NCBI RefSeq assembly: GCF_002019795.1
Contig: NZ_KV917381.1
Span: 1,919,210 to 1,983,209, forward strand
Direction: 5' to 3'
Source of the DNA: Bacillus alkalicellulosilyticus
Lineage (GTDB): Bacteria; Bacillota; Bacilli; Bacillales; Bacillaceae_F
Length of the DNA: 64,000 nt
Shown here: piece by piece, positions 8,148 through 18,116 of the stretch
Layout: each line of letters begins with the position of its first letter
How positions within the stretch are numbered: position 1 is the first letter of the stretch
Translations under genes and position numbers: made by a program
The notes under the pieces: generated by a model
What the model was told of the DNA's origin: nothing
What the model saw: only the letters and a program-made list of their open reading frames with translations
Database searches by the model: none

Positions 8148-9662
8148 ATGATAATAACTTCGAAATCTTCATTTGCAACTGATAGCACTTCCTATCAAAC
8201 GATCCCTGTTGTCGGACATTTTTTCGCTGATACAGTGACTCCCATTCAATTATTTCAACAGCTTCAAGCAGAGGCGACGTTTCTATTAGAAAGTAAAGAT
8301 GAGCAATCGCCATGGTCTCGTTTTTCATTTATAGGATTAAATCCATTTTTATATTTAACAGAGCAAAACGGAACATACAGTGTCAGTGATAAAGAAGGGA
8401 AAGAACTTTTTCAAGAGCCTGACTTTCAATCTGCTTTTGAAAAGACGTTAGCTCATGTCAATGTGAAACCAATTGATGTACCGATTCCTTTTCGCGGTGG
8501 GGCAGTAGGTTATATTGCTTATGATGCAGTAGAGACATTTGAGCCTGTTCTTTCTACAGAAGGCAATGGAGAAGAAAAAATTCACTTTGTGTTTTGTGAA
8601 ACGATTATCGCATATGACCATATTAAAAAAGAACTTTACATCGTAAACCATGCTTCAGCAGGCAGTACAGCTGAAGAAAATGATGCCATATATCAAGCTG
8701 CTGTTCAAAAAGTGAATCGACTTGTTGAGAAAATTACGGAAATGAAGCAGGACCATAAACTATTTGGACCTCCACAAATTAGTGATGATGTAAGCTTTGA
8801 TGAAATCATCTCAAACTATGAGAAAGATAAGTTTCTTGCAGATGTTGAAAAGATAAAAGAATACATTCGTGCAGGTGATATATTCCAAGCCGTTTTATCA
8901 CAGCGCTTTGAGAGAAGCATCACGGTTGAAGCCCTTGATATTTACCGTGTGTTACGAATGATTAACCCATCTCCTTATCTTTTTTATGTGAAAGTAAATG
9001 GCTATGAAATTGTTGGAAGTTCTCCGGAACGACTTGTGCAGATTCAAGACGGCCATGTGGAGATTCATCCGATTGCGGGAACAAGACCACGTGGTAAAAC
9101 GCAAAAGGAAGATGCTGAACTGGCTGAAGACTTGTTAGCTGATGAAAAAGAAAGAGCAGAGCATTACATGCTTGTCGACCTAGCCAGAAATGATATCGGA
9201 CGTGTAGCGAAATACGGCTCTGTTGAGACACCCGTTTTATTAGAGATTGGGAAGTTCTCTCATGTCATGCACATTATTTCAAAAGTAACTGGAAAGCTAG
9301 CGCCAACTGTCCATCCTCTTGAAGCACTTACCTCATCGTTTCCTGCGGGTACAGTTTCAGGTGCACCTAAAATTAGAGCGATGGAAATATTACATGAAAT
9401 TGAACCGACAAAACGCGGAATTTATGCAGGTGCGATTGCGTATTTAGGCTTTGATGGAAATATTGATTCATGTATTGCAATTCGTACAATGGTCATAAAA
9501 GATAAAAAGGTATATGTGCAAGCTGGCGCAGGGGTAGTTGCTGATTCAGTTCCAGAAAAAGAATGGGAAGAAACTCGTAATAAAGCAAAGGCTTTGATTA
9601 AAGCGATTGAAGTAGCGGAAGCCATGTTTGGGAAAAACGAGGAGGCGATTCGAAATGTTTAA
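8148..9662 (+). CDS. trpE: Anthranilate synthase component I
   Basis: TrpE makes anthranilate from chorismate and ammonia, with the glutaminase subunit (TrpG/PabA, not in this window) supplying ammonia. The chorismate-binding domain fills the C-terminal half, with DIFQAVLSQRFER, IAGTRPRGKT (about residue 310), DLARNDIGRV and PAGTVSGAPKIRAMEI. The N-terminal domain holds the probable tryptophan feedback site (LLESKDEQSPWSRFSFIG). AAAGGAGTG precedes the ATG and can be hidden in the leader hairpin. It overlaps trpD by 8 nt. As in B. subtilis, trpG is not part of the operon. Confidence 0.97.
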   Translation: MIITSKSSFATDSTSYQTIPVVGHFFADTVTPIQLFQQLQAEATFLLESKDEQSPWSRFSFIGLNPFLYLTEQNGTYSVSDKEGKELFQEPDFQSAFEKTLAHVNVKPIDVPIPFRGGAVGYIAYDAVETFEPVLSTEGNGEEKIHFVFCETIIAYDHIKKELYIVNHASAGSTAEENDAIYQAAVQKVNRLVEKITEMKQDHKLFGPPQISDDVSFDEIISNYEKDKFLADVEKIKEYIRAGDIFQAVLSQRFERSITVEALDIYRVLRMINPSPYLFYVKVNGYEIVGSSPERLVQIQDGHVEIHPIAGTRPRGKTQKEDAELAEDLLADEKERAEHYMLVDLARNDIGRVAKYGSVETPVLLEIGKFSHVMHIISKVTGKLAPTVHPLEALTSSFPAGTVSGAPKIRAMEILHEIEPTKRGIYAGAIAYLGFDGNIDSCIAIRTMVIKDKKVYVQAGAGVVADSVPEKEWEETRNKAKALIKAIEVAEAMFGKNEEAIRNV

Positions 9663-10683
9663 GGAAATGTTGGGGAAATGTGTGCAAGGCTATACAATGA
9701 CTGAAGAGGAAGCTAAAAGCATGATGGATCAAATCATGAACAATGAAGCGACTCCTAGTCAAATTGCTAGTTTACTTTCGATCATGCGTTTTCGTGGTGA
9801 AACAGTTGAAGAGATGGTAGGTTTTGCTACGTCAATGAAAGAACATGCGATTCAGATTCCTCATCATGTCACAGATGTGATTGATACATGTGGGACTGGG
9901 GGAGACAGCTGTGACACGTTCAACATCTCTACTGCAACAGCAATTGCTTTGTCAGGATTAGGCGTGTCCGTAGCCAAACATGGGAACAGAGCGGTTTCTT
10001 CGAAAAGTGGAAGTGCAGATGTTCTTGAGACCATGGGAGTTTCTATTCAAACCTCGCCAGAAGAGGCAGCAGAAGCACTTGCTACTCATCAAATGTGCTT
10101 TTTATTTGCTCCAAGATATCATGTGGCGATGAAGCATGCTGTGGCACCACGAAAGGAAATCGGCTTTCGGACGATTTTTAATCTACTAGGGCCTTTAACA
10201 AATCCCGCCAATGCCAATGCGCAGTTAATTGGTGTCTATGATACGACTTTTGCTGAAAAAATGGCAAAAACGCTTGGACGAATTGGTGCAAAACGGGCGA
10301 TGTTTGTTACTGGTGGTGAAGGATTAGATGAATTATCAATTTCCACACACACAGATGTTGTTGAATTGAATGAGGGGACAATTACTCGTTATACAATTAC
10401 ACCAGAAGAAGTCGGCTTAACACGAGGGCCTTTAGAGGATATTCAAGTTAGTACAACAGAAGAAAGTGCTGATTTAATTGAGGCTATTTTTAAAGGGGAA
10501 GCGAATCAGACGGCAACCAATGTCGTTCTCTTAAATGCTGGAGCCGCTCTTTACATAAGCGGAAAAGCAGCATCAATCAAAGAAGGCGTCATAGTAGCTA
10601 AAGCTGGATTACAATCTGGCAAAGTGTATACTCAATATAAACGATTACTAGAGGCGAATCAGGGGGCAGCAGATCATGCTTAG
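9655..10683 (+). CDS. trpD: Anthranilate phosphoribosyltransferase
   Basis: TrpD joins anthranilate to PRPP. It has the family motifs DTCGTGGD (about residue 79), FNISTATAIAL, AKHGNRAVSSKSGSADVLE and GPLTNPANANAQLIGV. The start is ATG 9655, 9 nt after GAGGAGG and inside the last codons of trpE; upstream in-frame codons would overlap trpE much further. The length of 342 residues is normal. It overlaps trpC by 8 nt, indicating coupled translation through the operon. Confidence 0.96.
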   Translation: MFKEMLGKCVQGYTMTEEEAKSMMDQIMNNEATPSQIASLLSIMRFRGETVEEMVGFATSMKEHAIQIPHHVTDVIDTCGTGGDSCDTFNISTATAIALSGLGVSVAKHGNRAVSSKSGSADVLETMGVSIQTSPEEAAEALATHQMCFLFAPRYHVAMKHAVAPRKEIGFRTIFNLLGPLTNPANANAQLIGVYDTTFAEKMAKTLGRIGAKRAMFVTGGEGLDELSISTHTDVVELNEGTITRYTITPEEVGLTRGPLEDIQVSTTEESADLIEAIFKGEANQTATNVVLLNAGAALYISGKAASIKEGVIVAKAGLQSGKVYTQYKRLLEANQGAADHA

Positions 10684-11449
10684 TCAAATTATCGATACAA
10701 AGTTAGATGAAATTGAAACACTTGAATTACCACCAGCCATTAAAGTAGAGCGTAAGTCGTTAGCTGCTAGTCTTCGTAACAGCAACCGGCAACTAGGGTT
10801 AATTGCTGAAGTGAAAAAAGCGTCTCCTTCTAAAGGGATAATAAAAGAAGATTTTCACCCAGTGGACATTGCAAAAGGATATGAAAACGGGGGAGCTGAT
10901 GCAATATCAGTTCTTACTGATCAAAAATATTTCAAAGGACATCGTGATTATTTAACAGCAATAAAACAAACGGTGAATCTTCCTATTTTACGTAAAGATT
11001 TTATTATAAGTGAACTACAAATCGAAGAAAGTGTTCGAATAGGAGCAGATGCCATTTTATTAATTGCCGCAGTATTTGAACCTGAACGTTTAAAAGAATT
11101 ATACAATCTAGCCTATGAAAAAGGATTAGAATGTTTAGTAGAAGTTCATTCAGAAGAAGAGTTAACTGAATTACTTGTTCATTTCACACCAGAAATCATT
11201 GGTGTAAATAATCGAAATTTAAAAACGTTTGAGACATCACTTGAACAAACTGAAATCATTAGTAAGCTAATTCCAGAAGGAAGCTTATTTATAAGTGAGA
11301 GTGGGATCCACACACCAGCAGATGCGGCGCAAGTCCAAAAAGCGGGTGCAAATGGCGTATTGGTTGGAGAATCCTTAATGCGAGCAGAGTCGCCAGAAAT
11401 CGGTATTCGTAACTTACTAGGAGATGACCGGAATGGGACCGCTTCTTAA
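10676..11449 (+). CDS. trpC: Indole-3-glycerol phosphate synthase
   Basis: TrpC closes the indole ring from the CdRP intermediate. It is a TIM barrel with IAEVKKASPSKG (catalytic Lys) near residue 44. ILRKDFIISELQI is near residue 105, VEVHSEEE follows, and the phosphate-binding ISESGIHTP and GANGVLVGESLM complete the set. The length is 257. Start and stop overlap the neighbouring trpD and trpF, as in the B. subtilis operon. Confidence 0.96.
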   Translation: MLSQIIDTKLDEIETLELPPAIKVERKSLAASLRNSNRQLGLIAEVKKASPSKGIIKEDFHPVDIAKGYENGGADAISVLTDQKYFKGHRDYLTAIKQTVNLPILRKDFIISELQIEESVRIGADAILLIAAVFEPERLKELYNLAYEKGLECLVEVHSEEELTELLVHFTPEIIGVNNRNLKTFETSLEQTEIISKLIPEGSLFISESGIHTPADAAQVQKAGANGVLVGESLMRAESPEIGIRNLLGDDRNGTAS

Positions 11450-12077
11450 ATACTGCGGAAATCATTCTTTATCTGACTTTGAACAGTCTTCTCAGAGTAA
11501 AGCGAACTATATAGGTGCTGTATTTGTAAAAAGCAAAAGACAAGTAACCGCAACACAACTTAAACAATGGTTATCAAAGGTGGACTGGAACCCTGAACAA
11601 AAGCTAGTTGGTTTATTTGTAAATCCAGCAATCGAAGAACTAGAGTATGTTTTAAGTGAGATTAACCTTGATATCATTCAATTGCATGGTGCTGAAACCG
11701 TGAAGGAAGTAGAGCTAATTAAAAATAACCTAGACATTCCACTTTGGAAAGTAATCCATCATGAGGACGGGGCATGGCAAACAATGAAAGAGTATGCCCC
11801 ATATGTTTCAGCTTTTGTCGTTGATAGTAAAGTAAAAGGTCACTGGGGAGGGACTGGTCAGACTTTTGACTGGAATCACATCCCAAACTATATAAAAGAA
11901 GGCAATCGTCTCGGAATTCCCGTATTTATTGCTGGAGGGATTCACCCTGAAAATGTAGCTCAACTAGTTGCTTATCAACCAGATGGAATCGATGTATCAA
12001 GTGGAATTGAGCAAAATGGTCAAAAGAGTCTAGAACAGATGAAACGACTAGAAGAAAGGATCGAAAATTATGAGTAG
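11433..12077 (+). CDS. trpF: Phosphoribosylanthranilate isomerase
   Basis: TrpF performs the Amadori rearrangement of phosphoribosylanthranilate to Cd[14 protein letters not shown] at the N-terminus holds the catalytic Cys. DIIQLHGAE and [13 protein letters not shown] follow, with the catalytic Asp in VVDSKV and the phosphate site [12 protein letters not shown] chose the ATG at 11433, 9 nt after AGGAG; the in-frame ATG at 11424 touches that site. The start lies inside trpC and the end overlaps trpB by 8 nt. Confidence 0.95.
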   Translation: MGPLLKYCGNHSLSDFEQSSQSKANYIGAVFVKSKRQVTATQLKQWLSKVDWNPEQKLVGLFVNPAIEELEYVLSEINLDIIQLHGAETVKEVELIKNNLDIPLWKVIHHEDGAWQTMKEYAPYVSAFVVDSKVKGHWGGTGQTFDWNHIPNYIKEGNRLGIPVFIAGGIHPENVAQLVAYQPDGIDVSSGIEQNGQKSLEQMKRLEERIENYE

Positions 12078-13266
12078 CGTATTTCCAGATGAAAAAGGAA
12101 GATTTGGTCAATTTGGAGGCAAATATGTTCCAGAAACATTAATGAATGCCCTTGAAGAGCTTGAGTCAGCTTTATCTGAAGCGATGAACGATGAAAGCTT
12201 TATAGAAGAATACAATCACCATTTACAAGTATTTGCTGGTAGACCTACCGCTTTAACATATGCTGAGAACATGACGAACGAGTTAGGTGGAGCTCAAATT
12301 TATTTAAAGCGTGAAGATTTAGTGCATACAGGTGCTCATAAATTAAATAATGCGATTGGTCAAGCTCTTCTAGCGAAACGAATGGGTAAAAAGAAGATTG
12401 TAGCTGAAACTGGTGCAGGGCAACATGGTGTTGCAACTGCAACGATTGCTGCGCGCTTTGGCCTTGAGTGTAAAGTGTTTATGGGAGAAGAAGACATGGA
12501 ACGTCAAGCGCTTAATGTATTCCGGATGGAGCTCCTTGGTGCAGAAGTTATCCCTGCTGTATCAGGAAGTAAAACGTTAAAAGATGCTACGAATGAAGCG
12601 ATTCGTTATTGGGTCACTCATGCAGATGATACATTTTATTTAATTGGATCCGTTGTTGGCCCGCATCCGTATCCACAAATGGTACGTGACTTCCAACGTG
12701 TTATTGGCGACGAGTCGAAGGAACAAATGGTAAAAGAAATTGGTCGTCTACCAGAAGAAATTATTGCATGTGTCGGTGGAGGCAGTAATGCGATTGGGAT
12801 GTTTTATCCGTTCTTAAACGATGACGTTCGATTAATAGGTGTGGAAGCTGCAGGTAAGGGTGTTACAACAGCTGAGCATGCTGCAACCATTACGAATGGA
12901 ACAGTCGGTGTCATTCATGGTTCATTAACGTATCTTCTCCAAGATGATGTTGGCCAAATTACAGAACCTTATTCTATTTCTGCAGGATTGGATTATCCAG
13001 GGGTAGGACCGGAACATGCGTATTTGCACAGCATTAATCGTGTACGATATGAAGCAGTCACTGATGAACAAGCGTTGGCTGCATTAAAGAAGCTATCGGA
13101 AACAGAAGGAATTATTCCAGCGATTGAAAGTGCTCATGCGTTGGCAAAAGCATTTGAACGTGCACAGCAACTATCAAGTGAGGATGTTATTTTAGTATGT
13201 TTATCTGGTCGCGGCGATAAAGATGTTCATACGTTAATGAAACATTTCCGAGGTGAAAATATATGA
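12070..13266 (+). CDS. trpB: Tryptophan synthase beta chain
   Basis: TrpB condenses indole with serine using pyridoxal phosphate. [16 protein letters not shown] opens the protein. The PLP-lysine segment is [17 protein letters not shown] (Lys in HKLNN, about residue 91). [11 protein letters not shown] and [12 protein letters not shown], the phosphate-binding loop, follow. The length of 398 is normal. It overlaps trpF by 8 nt and trpA by 4 nt, keeping TrpA and TrpB synthesis in step for the alpha2-beta2 complex. Confidence 0.97.
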   Translation: MSSVFPDEKGRFGQFGGKYVPETLMNALEELESALSEAMNDESFIEEYNHHLQVFAGRPTALTYAENMTNELGGAQIYLKREDLVHTGAHKLNNAIGQALLAKRMGKKKIVAETGAGQHGVATATIAARFGLECKVFMGEEDMERQALNVFRMELLGAEVIPAVSGSKTLKDATNEAIRYWVTHADDTFYLIGSVVGPHPYPQMVRDFQRVIGDESKEQMVKEIGRLPEEIIACVGGGSNAIGMFYPFLNDDVRLIGVEAAGKGVTTAEHAATITNGTVGVIHGSLTYLLQDDVGQITEPYSISAGLDYPGVGPEHAYLHSINRVRYEAVTDEQALAALKKLSETEGIIPAIESAHALAKAFERAQQLSSEDVILVCLSGRGDKDVHTLMKHFRGENI

Positions 13267-14057
13267 CAAGAGTAAAGTCTCACATTGAAAACAAACAAGG
13301 CTTGTTTATTCCATTTATTATGGCCGGTGACCCTTCTCCGGAAGTAACCATTGAATTAGCACTGACCTTACAAGATGCAGGTGCGCATGTGATTGAACTT
13401 GGAATTCCTTATTCTGACCCGCTTGCTGATGGTCCTGTTATTCAACGTTCAGCAAAACGAGCCTTAGCTCACGGCATGTCATTACAAAAAGCTCTTGAAC
13501 TTGTTCCTCAAATGAGAAAGAGAGGATTAACGGTTCCTGTTATTATTTTCACATATTTTAATCCTTTACTTCAGTTCGGGGAAGAACGGTTTATGGAAGC
13601 AGCAAAACAATATGAAGTGGATGGTTTACTTGTGCCAGACCTTCCTTATGAAGAAAGTGAAAAAGTAGCGTCCCTTTGTAAAGAAGCGGGATTGTCGTAT
13701 ATTTCTCTTGTAGCACCGACATCAAAGGCAAGAGTTGAAATGATCGCAAGTGAAGCTCAAGGCTTTTTATATTGCGTTTCCTCTTTAGGTGTAACAGGAG
13801 TTCGTAATGAATTTTCTCCATCTGTTTTTGAATTTTTAGAAGATGTCAAAAAGCATAGTCCAGTTCCAATTGCAGTCGGCTTTGGAATCTCGAATAAAGA
13901 ACAAGTTGATGCACTAAGTTCTTATTGTGATGGAATTATCGTAGGAAGTGCGATAACGAAACTTGTGGAAGAGCATGAAACTCTTCTTCTAAATGAAAAC
14001 ACAAGAAAAGAAGGGCTTGAACAGATAAAAAGGTTTGTTCTCTCTCTCATTTCATAA
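13263..14057 (+). CDS. trpA: Tryptophan synthase alpha chain
   Basis: TrpA cleaves indole-3-glycerol phosphate and channels indole to TrpB. This TIM barrel shows [13 protein letters not shown] with the catalytic Glu in [18 protein letters not shown]-type sequence (here [20 protein letters not shown], about residue 45). The second catalytic Asp is in [17 protein letters not shown] and [10 protein letters not shown] bind phosphate. It is the last trp gene; hisC begins after a 46-nt gap. Confidence 0.97.
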   Translation: MTRVKSHIENKQGLFIPFIMAGDPSPEVTIELALTLQDAGAHVIELGIPYSDPLADGPVIQRSAKRALAHGMSLQKALELVPQMRKRGLTVPVIIFTYFNPLLQFGEERFMEAAKQYEVDGLLVPDLPYEESEKVASLCKEAGLSYISLVAPTSKARVEMIASEAQGFLYCVSSLGVTGVRNEFSPSVFEFLEDVKKHSPVPIAVGFGISNKEQVDALSSYCDGIIVGSAITKLVEEHETLLLNENTRKEGLEQIKRFVLSLIS

Positions 14058-14103
14058 TAAGATGAAAGAAAAAGAATTTATATAGTAGGTTGAGGTGCTT
14101 ATA

Positions 14104-15204
14104 ATGAAAGCGAAAAAACAATTAGTTGGTCTTCCTTCCTATAAACCAGGAAAACCGATCGAAGAAGTAAAGAAAGAATTTGGATTAGAAAAAGTAATTA
14201 AGCTTGCATCCAATGAAAATCCATTTGGTGCCTCAAAACAAGTGAAGGCTGCGATTAGTGAAGCTGCAGGAAATACTGCGATTTACCCTGATGGCTATGC
14301 TGCTTCATTAAGGGAAGAAGTCGCTTCATTTTTAGACGTTGACCAAAACCAATTAGTATTTGGAAATGGTTCTGATGAAGTGATTCAAATGTTATGTCGT
14401 ACGTTCTTATCTCCTGAAAATAATACGGTTACTGCTCATCCGACATTTTCTCAATATAAGCTAAATGCTGTCATAGAGGGATCTGAAGTGAAAGAGGTGC
14501 CTTTAAAAGATGGAGTACATGACCTAGATGCGATGCTAGAGGCAATTGATGAGAAAACAAGAATTGTATGGGTATGTAATCCGAATAATCCTTCAGGAAC
14601 ATATAACACGGAGAGTGATTTTCTAGCCTTTTTACAAAAGGTGCCTAAGGATGTTCTTGTAGTTTCTGATGAAGCATATTACGAGTATGTGACAGCAAAT
14701 GATTTCCCTGAAACGATTCCATTACTGAAGCAATATGAAAATTTAATTGTATTACGTACATTCTCTAAAGCATATGGCTTGGCAGGATTACGTGTTGGTT
14801 TTGGTGTTGGAAACCCAAAGGTGATTTCACTATTAGACCCTGTTCGCCCGCCATTTAATAACAATGCGATTTCTCATGTGGCTGCAATCGCAGCGGTGAA
14901 GGACCAACAGTTTATAAAAGATTGTTATGAAAAAAATAAAGAAGGCATTGATCAATACCTTCAATTTTGTGAGAAATATAATTTAAAATATTATCCGACA
15001 CAAGCGAATTTTATCTTAATCGATTTTAAAGTGTCAGGAGATGTTTTATTCCAATATTTATTAGAACGAGGCTATATCATTCGCTCTGGTGAAGCTCTTG
15101 GATTCCCAACGTGTATTCGAATCACTGTGGGAAGTAAAGAAGAAAATGACGGAATCATTAGTGAGCTTTCAGCGTGGTTAGAAAAAGCGCAAGTGGCCCA
15201 GTGA
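14104..15204 (+). CDS. hisC: Histidinol-phosphate / aromatic aminotransferase
   Basis: This PLP-dependent class II aminotransferase works in histidine synthesis. In this supra-operon it also transaminates phenylpyruvate and hydroxyphenylpyruvate, as known in B. subtilis. ASNENPFGAS (about residue 38), NPNNPSGTY and SDEAYYEY are conserved. The PLP lysine lies in RTFSKAYGLAGLRVGF (about residue 221). The ATG at 14104 follows GAGGTG by 7 nt. The location between trpA and tyrA matches the known aromatic cluster. Confidence 0.95.
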   Translation: MKAKKQLVGLPSYKPGKPIEEVKKEFGLEKVIKLASNENPFGASKQVKAAISEAAGNTAIYPDGYAASLREEVASFLDVDQNQLVFGNGSDEVIQMLCRTFLSPENNTVTAHPTFSQYKLNAVIEGSEVKEVPLKDGVHDLDAMLEAIDEKTRIVWVCNPNNPSGTYNTESDFLAFLQKVPKDVLVVSDEAYYEYVTANDFPETIPLLKQYENLIVLRTFSKAYGLAGLRVGFGVGNPKVISLLDPVRPPFNNNAISHVAAIAAVKDQQFIKDCYEKNKEGIDQYLQFCEKYNLKYYPTQANFILIDFKVSGDVLFQYLLERGYIIRSGEALGFPTCIRITVGSKEENDGIISELSAWLEKAQVAQ

Positions 15205-15225
15205 TTGTATAAAGGAGTATGACTA

Positions 15226-16326
15226 GTGAAACGTAAAGCATTTGTCATAGGCTTAGGTTTAATAGGAGGCTCGATTGCTCTTGCGCTAAAGCGAGAGCAT
15301 AACGTCTCCATCCGTGGTTTCGATATAAATGAACAGCAGGTAAAAATGGCGCAGTCGTTAAAAGTAATTGATGAAGCTGTTGAATCGATAGAGGCTGGAG
15401 TAAGTGAAGCTGACTTAATCATTCTTGCTACTCCGGTATCAAAGACAGAAGTGTTGCTTGAAGAAATTTCAACGATGGCGTTGAAACCTGGAGCGATTAT
15501 TACAGATGTAGGAAGTACCAAGAAACGAATTTTCGAAAAGGCTAGCTGTTTGTTAGATAAGGGAGTGACGTTCATTGGGGGTCATCCAATGGCAGGTTCT
15601 CATAAGAGCGGAGTAGAGGCAGCGCGAGCTCATCTTTTTGAAAATGCGTTTTACATCTTAACACCTTCCGAACAAACAGATATGAAACAAGTCATTCAGT
15701 TGCAAAATTGGTTAAAGGGGACTCATGCTAAATTCATCCAACTTACTCCTCATCAACATGATAAATTAGCGGGAGCGATTAGTCATTTTCCACATATTGT
15801 GGCAGCTGGACTTGTTCATCAAGTAGCCAAAATAGAAGATGAAGATCCGTTAGTTTCGCGACTAGCTGCTGGTGGCTTTAGAGATATTACAAGGATAGCT
15901 TCAGGTAGTCCAGTGATGTGGAGAGACATTCTGTTACATAATAAAGATAGTCTATTAGAACTTCTTGATAAATGGCAAGAAGAGATGACCTATGTTCGTG
16001 AACTCATTGCCAAAGAAGACAATGTAAATATTCACCAGTATTTTCAAGAAGCGAAACAATTCCGTGATGAGCTTCCCGCACATAGAAAAGGTGCGATTCC
16101 GGCATTTTATGATTTATTCGTAGATGTACCAGACCATCCAGGTGTGATTTCTGATGTGACAAAGATTTTAGCAGATGAAAATATTAGTATTACAAACATC
16201 CGTATCATTGAAACTCGAGAAGACATTATGGGAGTGTTACGCTTAAGTTTTAGGTCACAAGAAGATAGACTACAAGCGAAGCAAACCTTAGAAGCTGAGC
16301 TATATGAGACATATATGGAAGAGTAG
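15226..16326 (+). CDS. tyrA: Prephenate dehydrogenase with ACT domain
   Basis: TyrA oxidatively decarboxylates prephenate to hydroxyphenylpyruvate for tyrosine. The NAD-binding [13 protein letters not shown] is at residues 8-20. [16 protein letters not shown] (about residue 120) and the catalytic-His segment [14 protein letters not shown] (about residue 180) follow. A C-terminal ACT domain (from about residue 298, [15 protein letters not shown]) probably senses tyrosine. It starts at GTG 15226 with AAAGGAG upstream. aroA follows after 11 nt. Confidence 0.95.
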   Translation: MKRKAFVIGLGLIGGSIALALKREHNVSIRGFDINEQQVKMAQSLKVIDEAVESIEAGVSEADLIILATPVSKTEVLLEEISTMALKPGAIITDVGSTKKRIFEKASCLLDKGVTFIGGHPMAGSHKSGVEAARAHLFENAFYILTPSEQTDMKQVIQLQNWLKGTHAKFIQLTPHQHDKLAGAISHFPHIVAAGLVHQVAKIEDEDPLVSRLAAGGFRDITRIASGSPVMWRDILLHNKDSLLELLDKWQEEMTYVRELIAKEDNVNIHQYFQEAKQFRDELPAHRKGAIPAFYDLFVDVPDHPGVISDVTKILADENISITNIRIIETREDIMGVLRLSFRSQEDRLQAKQTLEAELYETYMEE

Positions 16327-16337
16327 GGGGAGAGAAC

Positions 16338-17627
16338 ATGAACGAATCGGTACAAGCAGTAAATGAAAAAGGATTAAACGGCACATTAACAGTCCCTGGT
16401 GACAAATCAATTTCTCATCGCGCTGTCATGTTTGGAGCAATTGCTGAGGGAATAACGACTGTCGAAGGTTTTTTACCGGGTGAAGATTGTTTGAGTACAA
16501 TTTCATGCTTTCAAAAGTTAGGCGTAACCATTGAGCAAAACGGTGATAAGGTTGAAATTGAAGGAAAAGGATACGAAGGGCTGCAGGAACCACAGGATAT
16601 TTTAGATGTTGGTAACTCAGGAACAACCACTCGATTGATGATGGGAATTCTTGCAACCTTACCGTTTCATTCTGTAATTATTGGGGATGAATCCATTGCG
16701 AAGCGACCAATGTCGCGGGTCACAAACCCACTACGTGAAATGGGTGCACAAATTGATGGACGAGACAATGGGAATTTAACTCCAATTTCAATCCGTGGAG
16801 GCCATACAAAAGGAATATCTTATCAATCAAAGGTTGCAAGCGCTCAAGTAAAATCATGTATTCTATTAGCGGGTCTTCAAAGTGAAGGTGAGACTTCCGT
16901 TACCGAGCCGCATCGTTCTCGTGATCATACAGAACGAATGTTGTCTGCCTTTGGTGTGCCAGTTAAACGAGACGGATTAACAACCTCTGTTCGTGGGGGA
17001 CAAACGTTAACGGCTCAACATATTGTGGTACCTGGGGATATCTCTTCTGCTGCATTTCTTCTTGTAGCTGGTTCAATCGTACCTAACAGTAAAATTACAC
17101 TTGAAAATGTAGGTGTAAACCCAACTAGAACAGGAATTATAGATGTATTACAACAAATGGGTGCCCGTCTTGAAATCAGCAATCAACGAATTGTAAATGA
17201 TGAACCAGTCGCTGATTTAACGATTTCGACATCTGAGCTTCAAGGAATTGAAATTAGCGGAGACATCATTCCAAGATTAATTGATGAAATTCCAGTTATC
17301 GCGTTACTTGCAACTCAAGCGACTGGTACAACTGTGATTAAAGATGCTGAAGAATTAAAGGTAAAAGAGACGAACCGAATTGATACAGTTGTTAGTCAAT
17401 TAAAAAAGCTAGGGGCTTCCATTGAAGCAACCGATGATGGAATGATTATTCATGGTAAAACTGAACTTCACGGAGCAAACGTGAGTAGTTTCGGGGACCA
17501 CCGAATTGGTATGGCAATGGCGATTGCTGGTTGTATTACAAAAGGCCAAGTGACGATCGAGAATAGTGATGCGATTGCGGTGTCCTATCCAAACTTCTTT
17601 GAACACTTGCGTACACTTCAACAGTAA
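16338..17627 (+). CDS. aroA: 3-phosphoshikimate 1-carboxyvinyltransferase (EPSP synthase)
   Basis: AroA adds the enolpyruvyl group of PEP to shikimate-3-phosphate, the step before Aro[17 protein letters not shown] (residues 21-36) and [17 protein letters not shown] (about 90-106) are signature motifs. [26 protein letters not shown] and [11 protein letters not shown] follow in order. The length is 429. It is the last gene of the supra-operon and is followed by a terminator. B. subtilis calls it aroE. Confidence 0.96.
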   Translation: MNESVQAVNEKGLNGTLTVPGDKSISHRAVMFGAIAEGITTVEGFLPGEDCLSTISCFQKLGVTIEQNGDKVEIEGKGYEGLQEPQDILDVGNSGTTTRLMMGILATLPFHSVIIGDESIAKRPMSRVTNPLREMGAQIDGRDNGNLTPISIRGGHTKGISYQSKVASAQVKSCILLAGLQSEGETSVTEPHRSRDHTERMLSAFGVPVKRDGLTTSVRGGQTLTAQHIVVPGDISSAAFLLVAGSIVPNSKITLENVGVNPTRTGIIDVLQQMGARLEISNQRIVNDEPVADLTISTSELQGIEISGDIIPRLIDEIPVIALLATQATGTTVIKDAEELKVKETNRIDTVVSQLKKLGASIEATDDGMIIHGKTELHGANVSSFGDHRIGMAMAIAGCITKGQVTIENSDAIAVSYPNFFEHLRTLQQ

Positions 17628-17640
17628 ACATTAGCTAGAA

Positions 17641-17670
17641 AGGGCCGAATCGAGTGTTCGGTCTTTTTCT
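17641..17670 (+). terminator. Terminator after aroA
   Basis: GGCCGAA (17643-17649) pairs with TTCGGTC (17657-17663) and is followed by TTTTTCT. It closes the aromatic supra-operon. Confidence 0.8.
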
Positions 17671-17722
17671 AATCGAGAACAACTGCTTATACGGTTAGAA
17701 ATAATACCCATAGTGGATCGAA

Positions 17723-17759
17723 ACGGACAAAAAAGCAGAAAAAGCGTTGGAGGAGTCCC
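17723..17759. repeat. Partial copy of the 4139-type repeat
   Basis: ACGGACA at 17723 is followed by AA-rich sequence and ends GAGTCC at 17753-17758, in the same order and nearly the same spacing as unit 2 at 4189-4240. The surrounding 17671-17860 holds no convincing gene. Confidence 0.5.
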
Positions 17760-17861
17760 AAAAAAGAACACTAAACGAACAGGCATGAAGAAAAAAACTC
17801 GTGGACATTGACAGCCTAAAAAATTTAGTATCATTCTAGTAAATTATTTTTTATAATGTTA

Positions 17862-17889
17862 TTGACATTACTGCCATATTGTATATAAT
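17862..17889 (+). promoter_or_regulatory. Sigma-A type promoter of a candidate small RNA
   Basis: TTGACA (17862-17867) and TATAAT (17884-17889) match consensus exactly, with a 16-nt spacer. No start codon with a ribosome-binding site follows within the short transcript unit. Confidence 0.75.
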
Positions 17890-17895
17890 TAAATT

Positions 17896-17995
17896 AGCGT
17901 ATGGTTTCTCTCCACTCCTATCCATACTAATAATTCTTATAGCGTTTTTGCTAACCCCATTTGAAAGCGTTTACTTCCAAATGGGTCTTTTTTTT
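17896..17995 (+). ncRNA. Candidate ~100-nt small RNA
   Basis: A perfect sigma-A promoter is followed within 100 nt by a terminator, with no plausible ORF between. Hairpin 1 pairs GTATGG (17899-17904) with CCATAC (17922-17927) and presents a C-rich loop, TCTCTCCACTCC, which could pair with Shine-Dalgarno sequences. Hairpin 2 is TAGC/GCTA (17940-17953). The terminator pairs CCCATTTG (17956-17963) with CAAATGGG (17978-17985) before eight T. C-rich loops are common in Gram-positive regulatory RNAs. Identity with a named RNA was not recognised. Confidence 0.6.
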
Positions 17996-18013
17996 GTCCA
18001 TTCTGGTATTTGC

Positions 18014-18044
18014 CACTAGATTCTCGTATGAATCTAGTGTTTTT
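18014..18044 (+). terminator. Second terminator downstream of the candidate small RNA
   Basis: A perfect 10-bp stem pairs CACTAGATTC (18014-18023) with GAATCTAGTG (18030-18039), with a 6-nt loop and TTTTT after it. It could catch read-through from the small RNA, and the gene at 18117 begins 72 nt later. Confidence 0.75.
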
Positions 18045-18116
18045 GTGGTCTACATCTTTTTCTTCCTTCATAGCTTGTCTATAAGATGGTATTTCTACTA
18101 ACGGGAGGGAGAAAGT

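Noticed and set aside
17841-17882. Fur-box-like AT-rich palindrome around the candidate small RNA promoter (by analogy with FsrA).
   Set aside because: The sequence does not match the GATAAT-based Fur box well enough to claim iron control.
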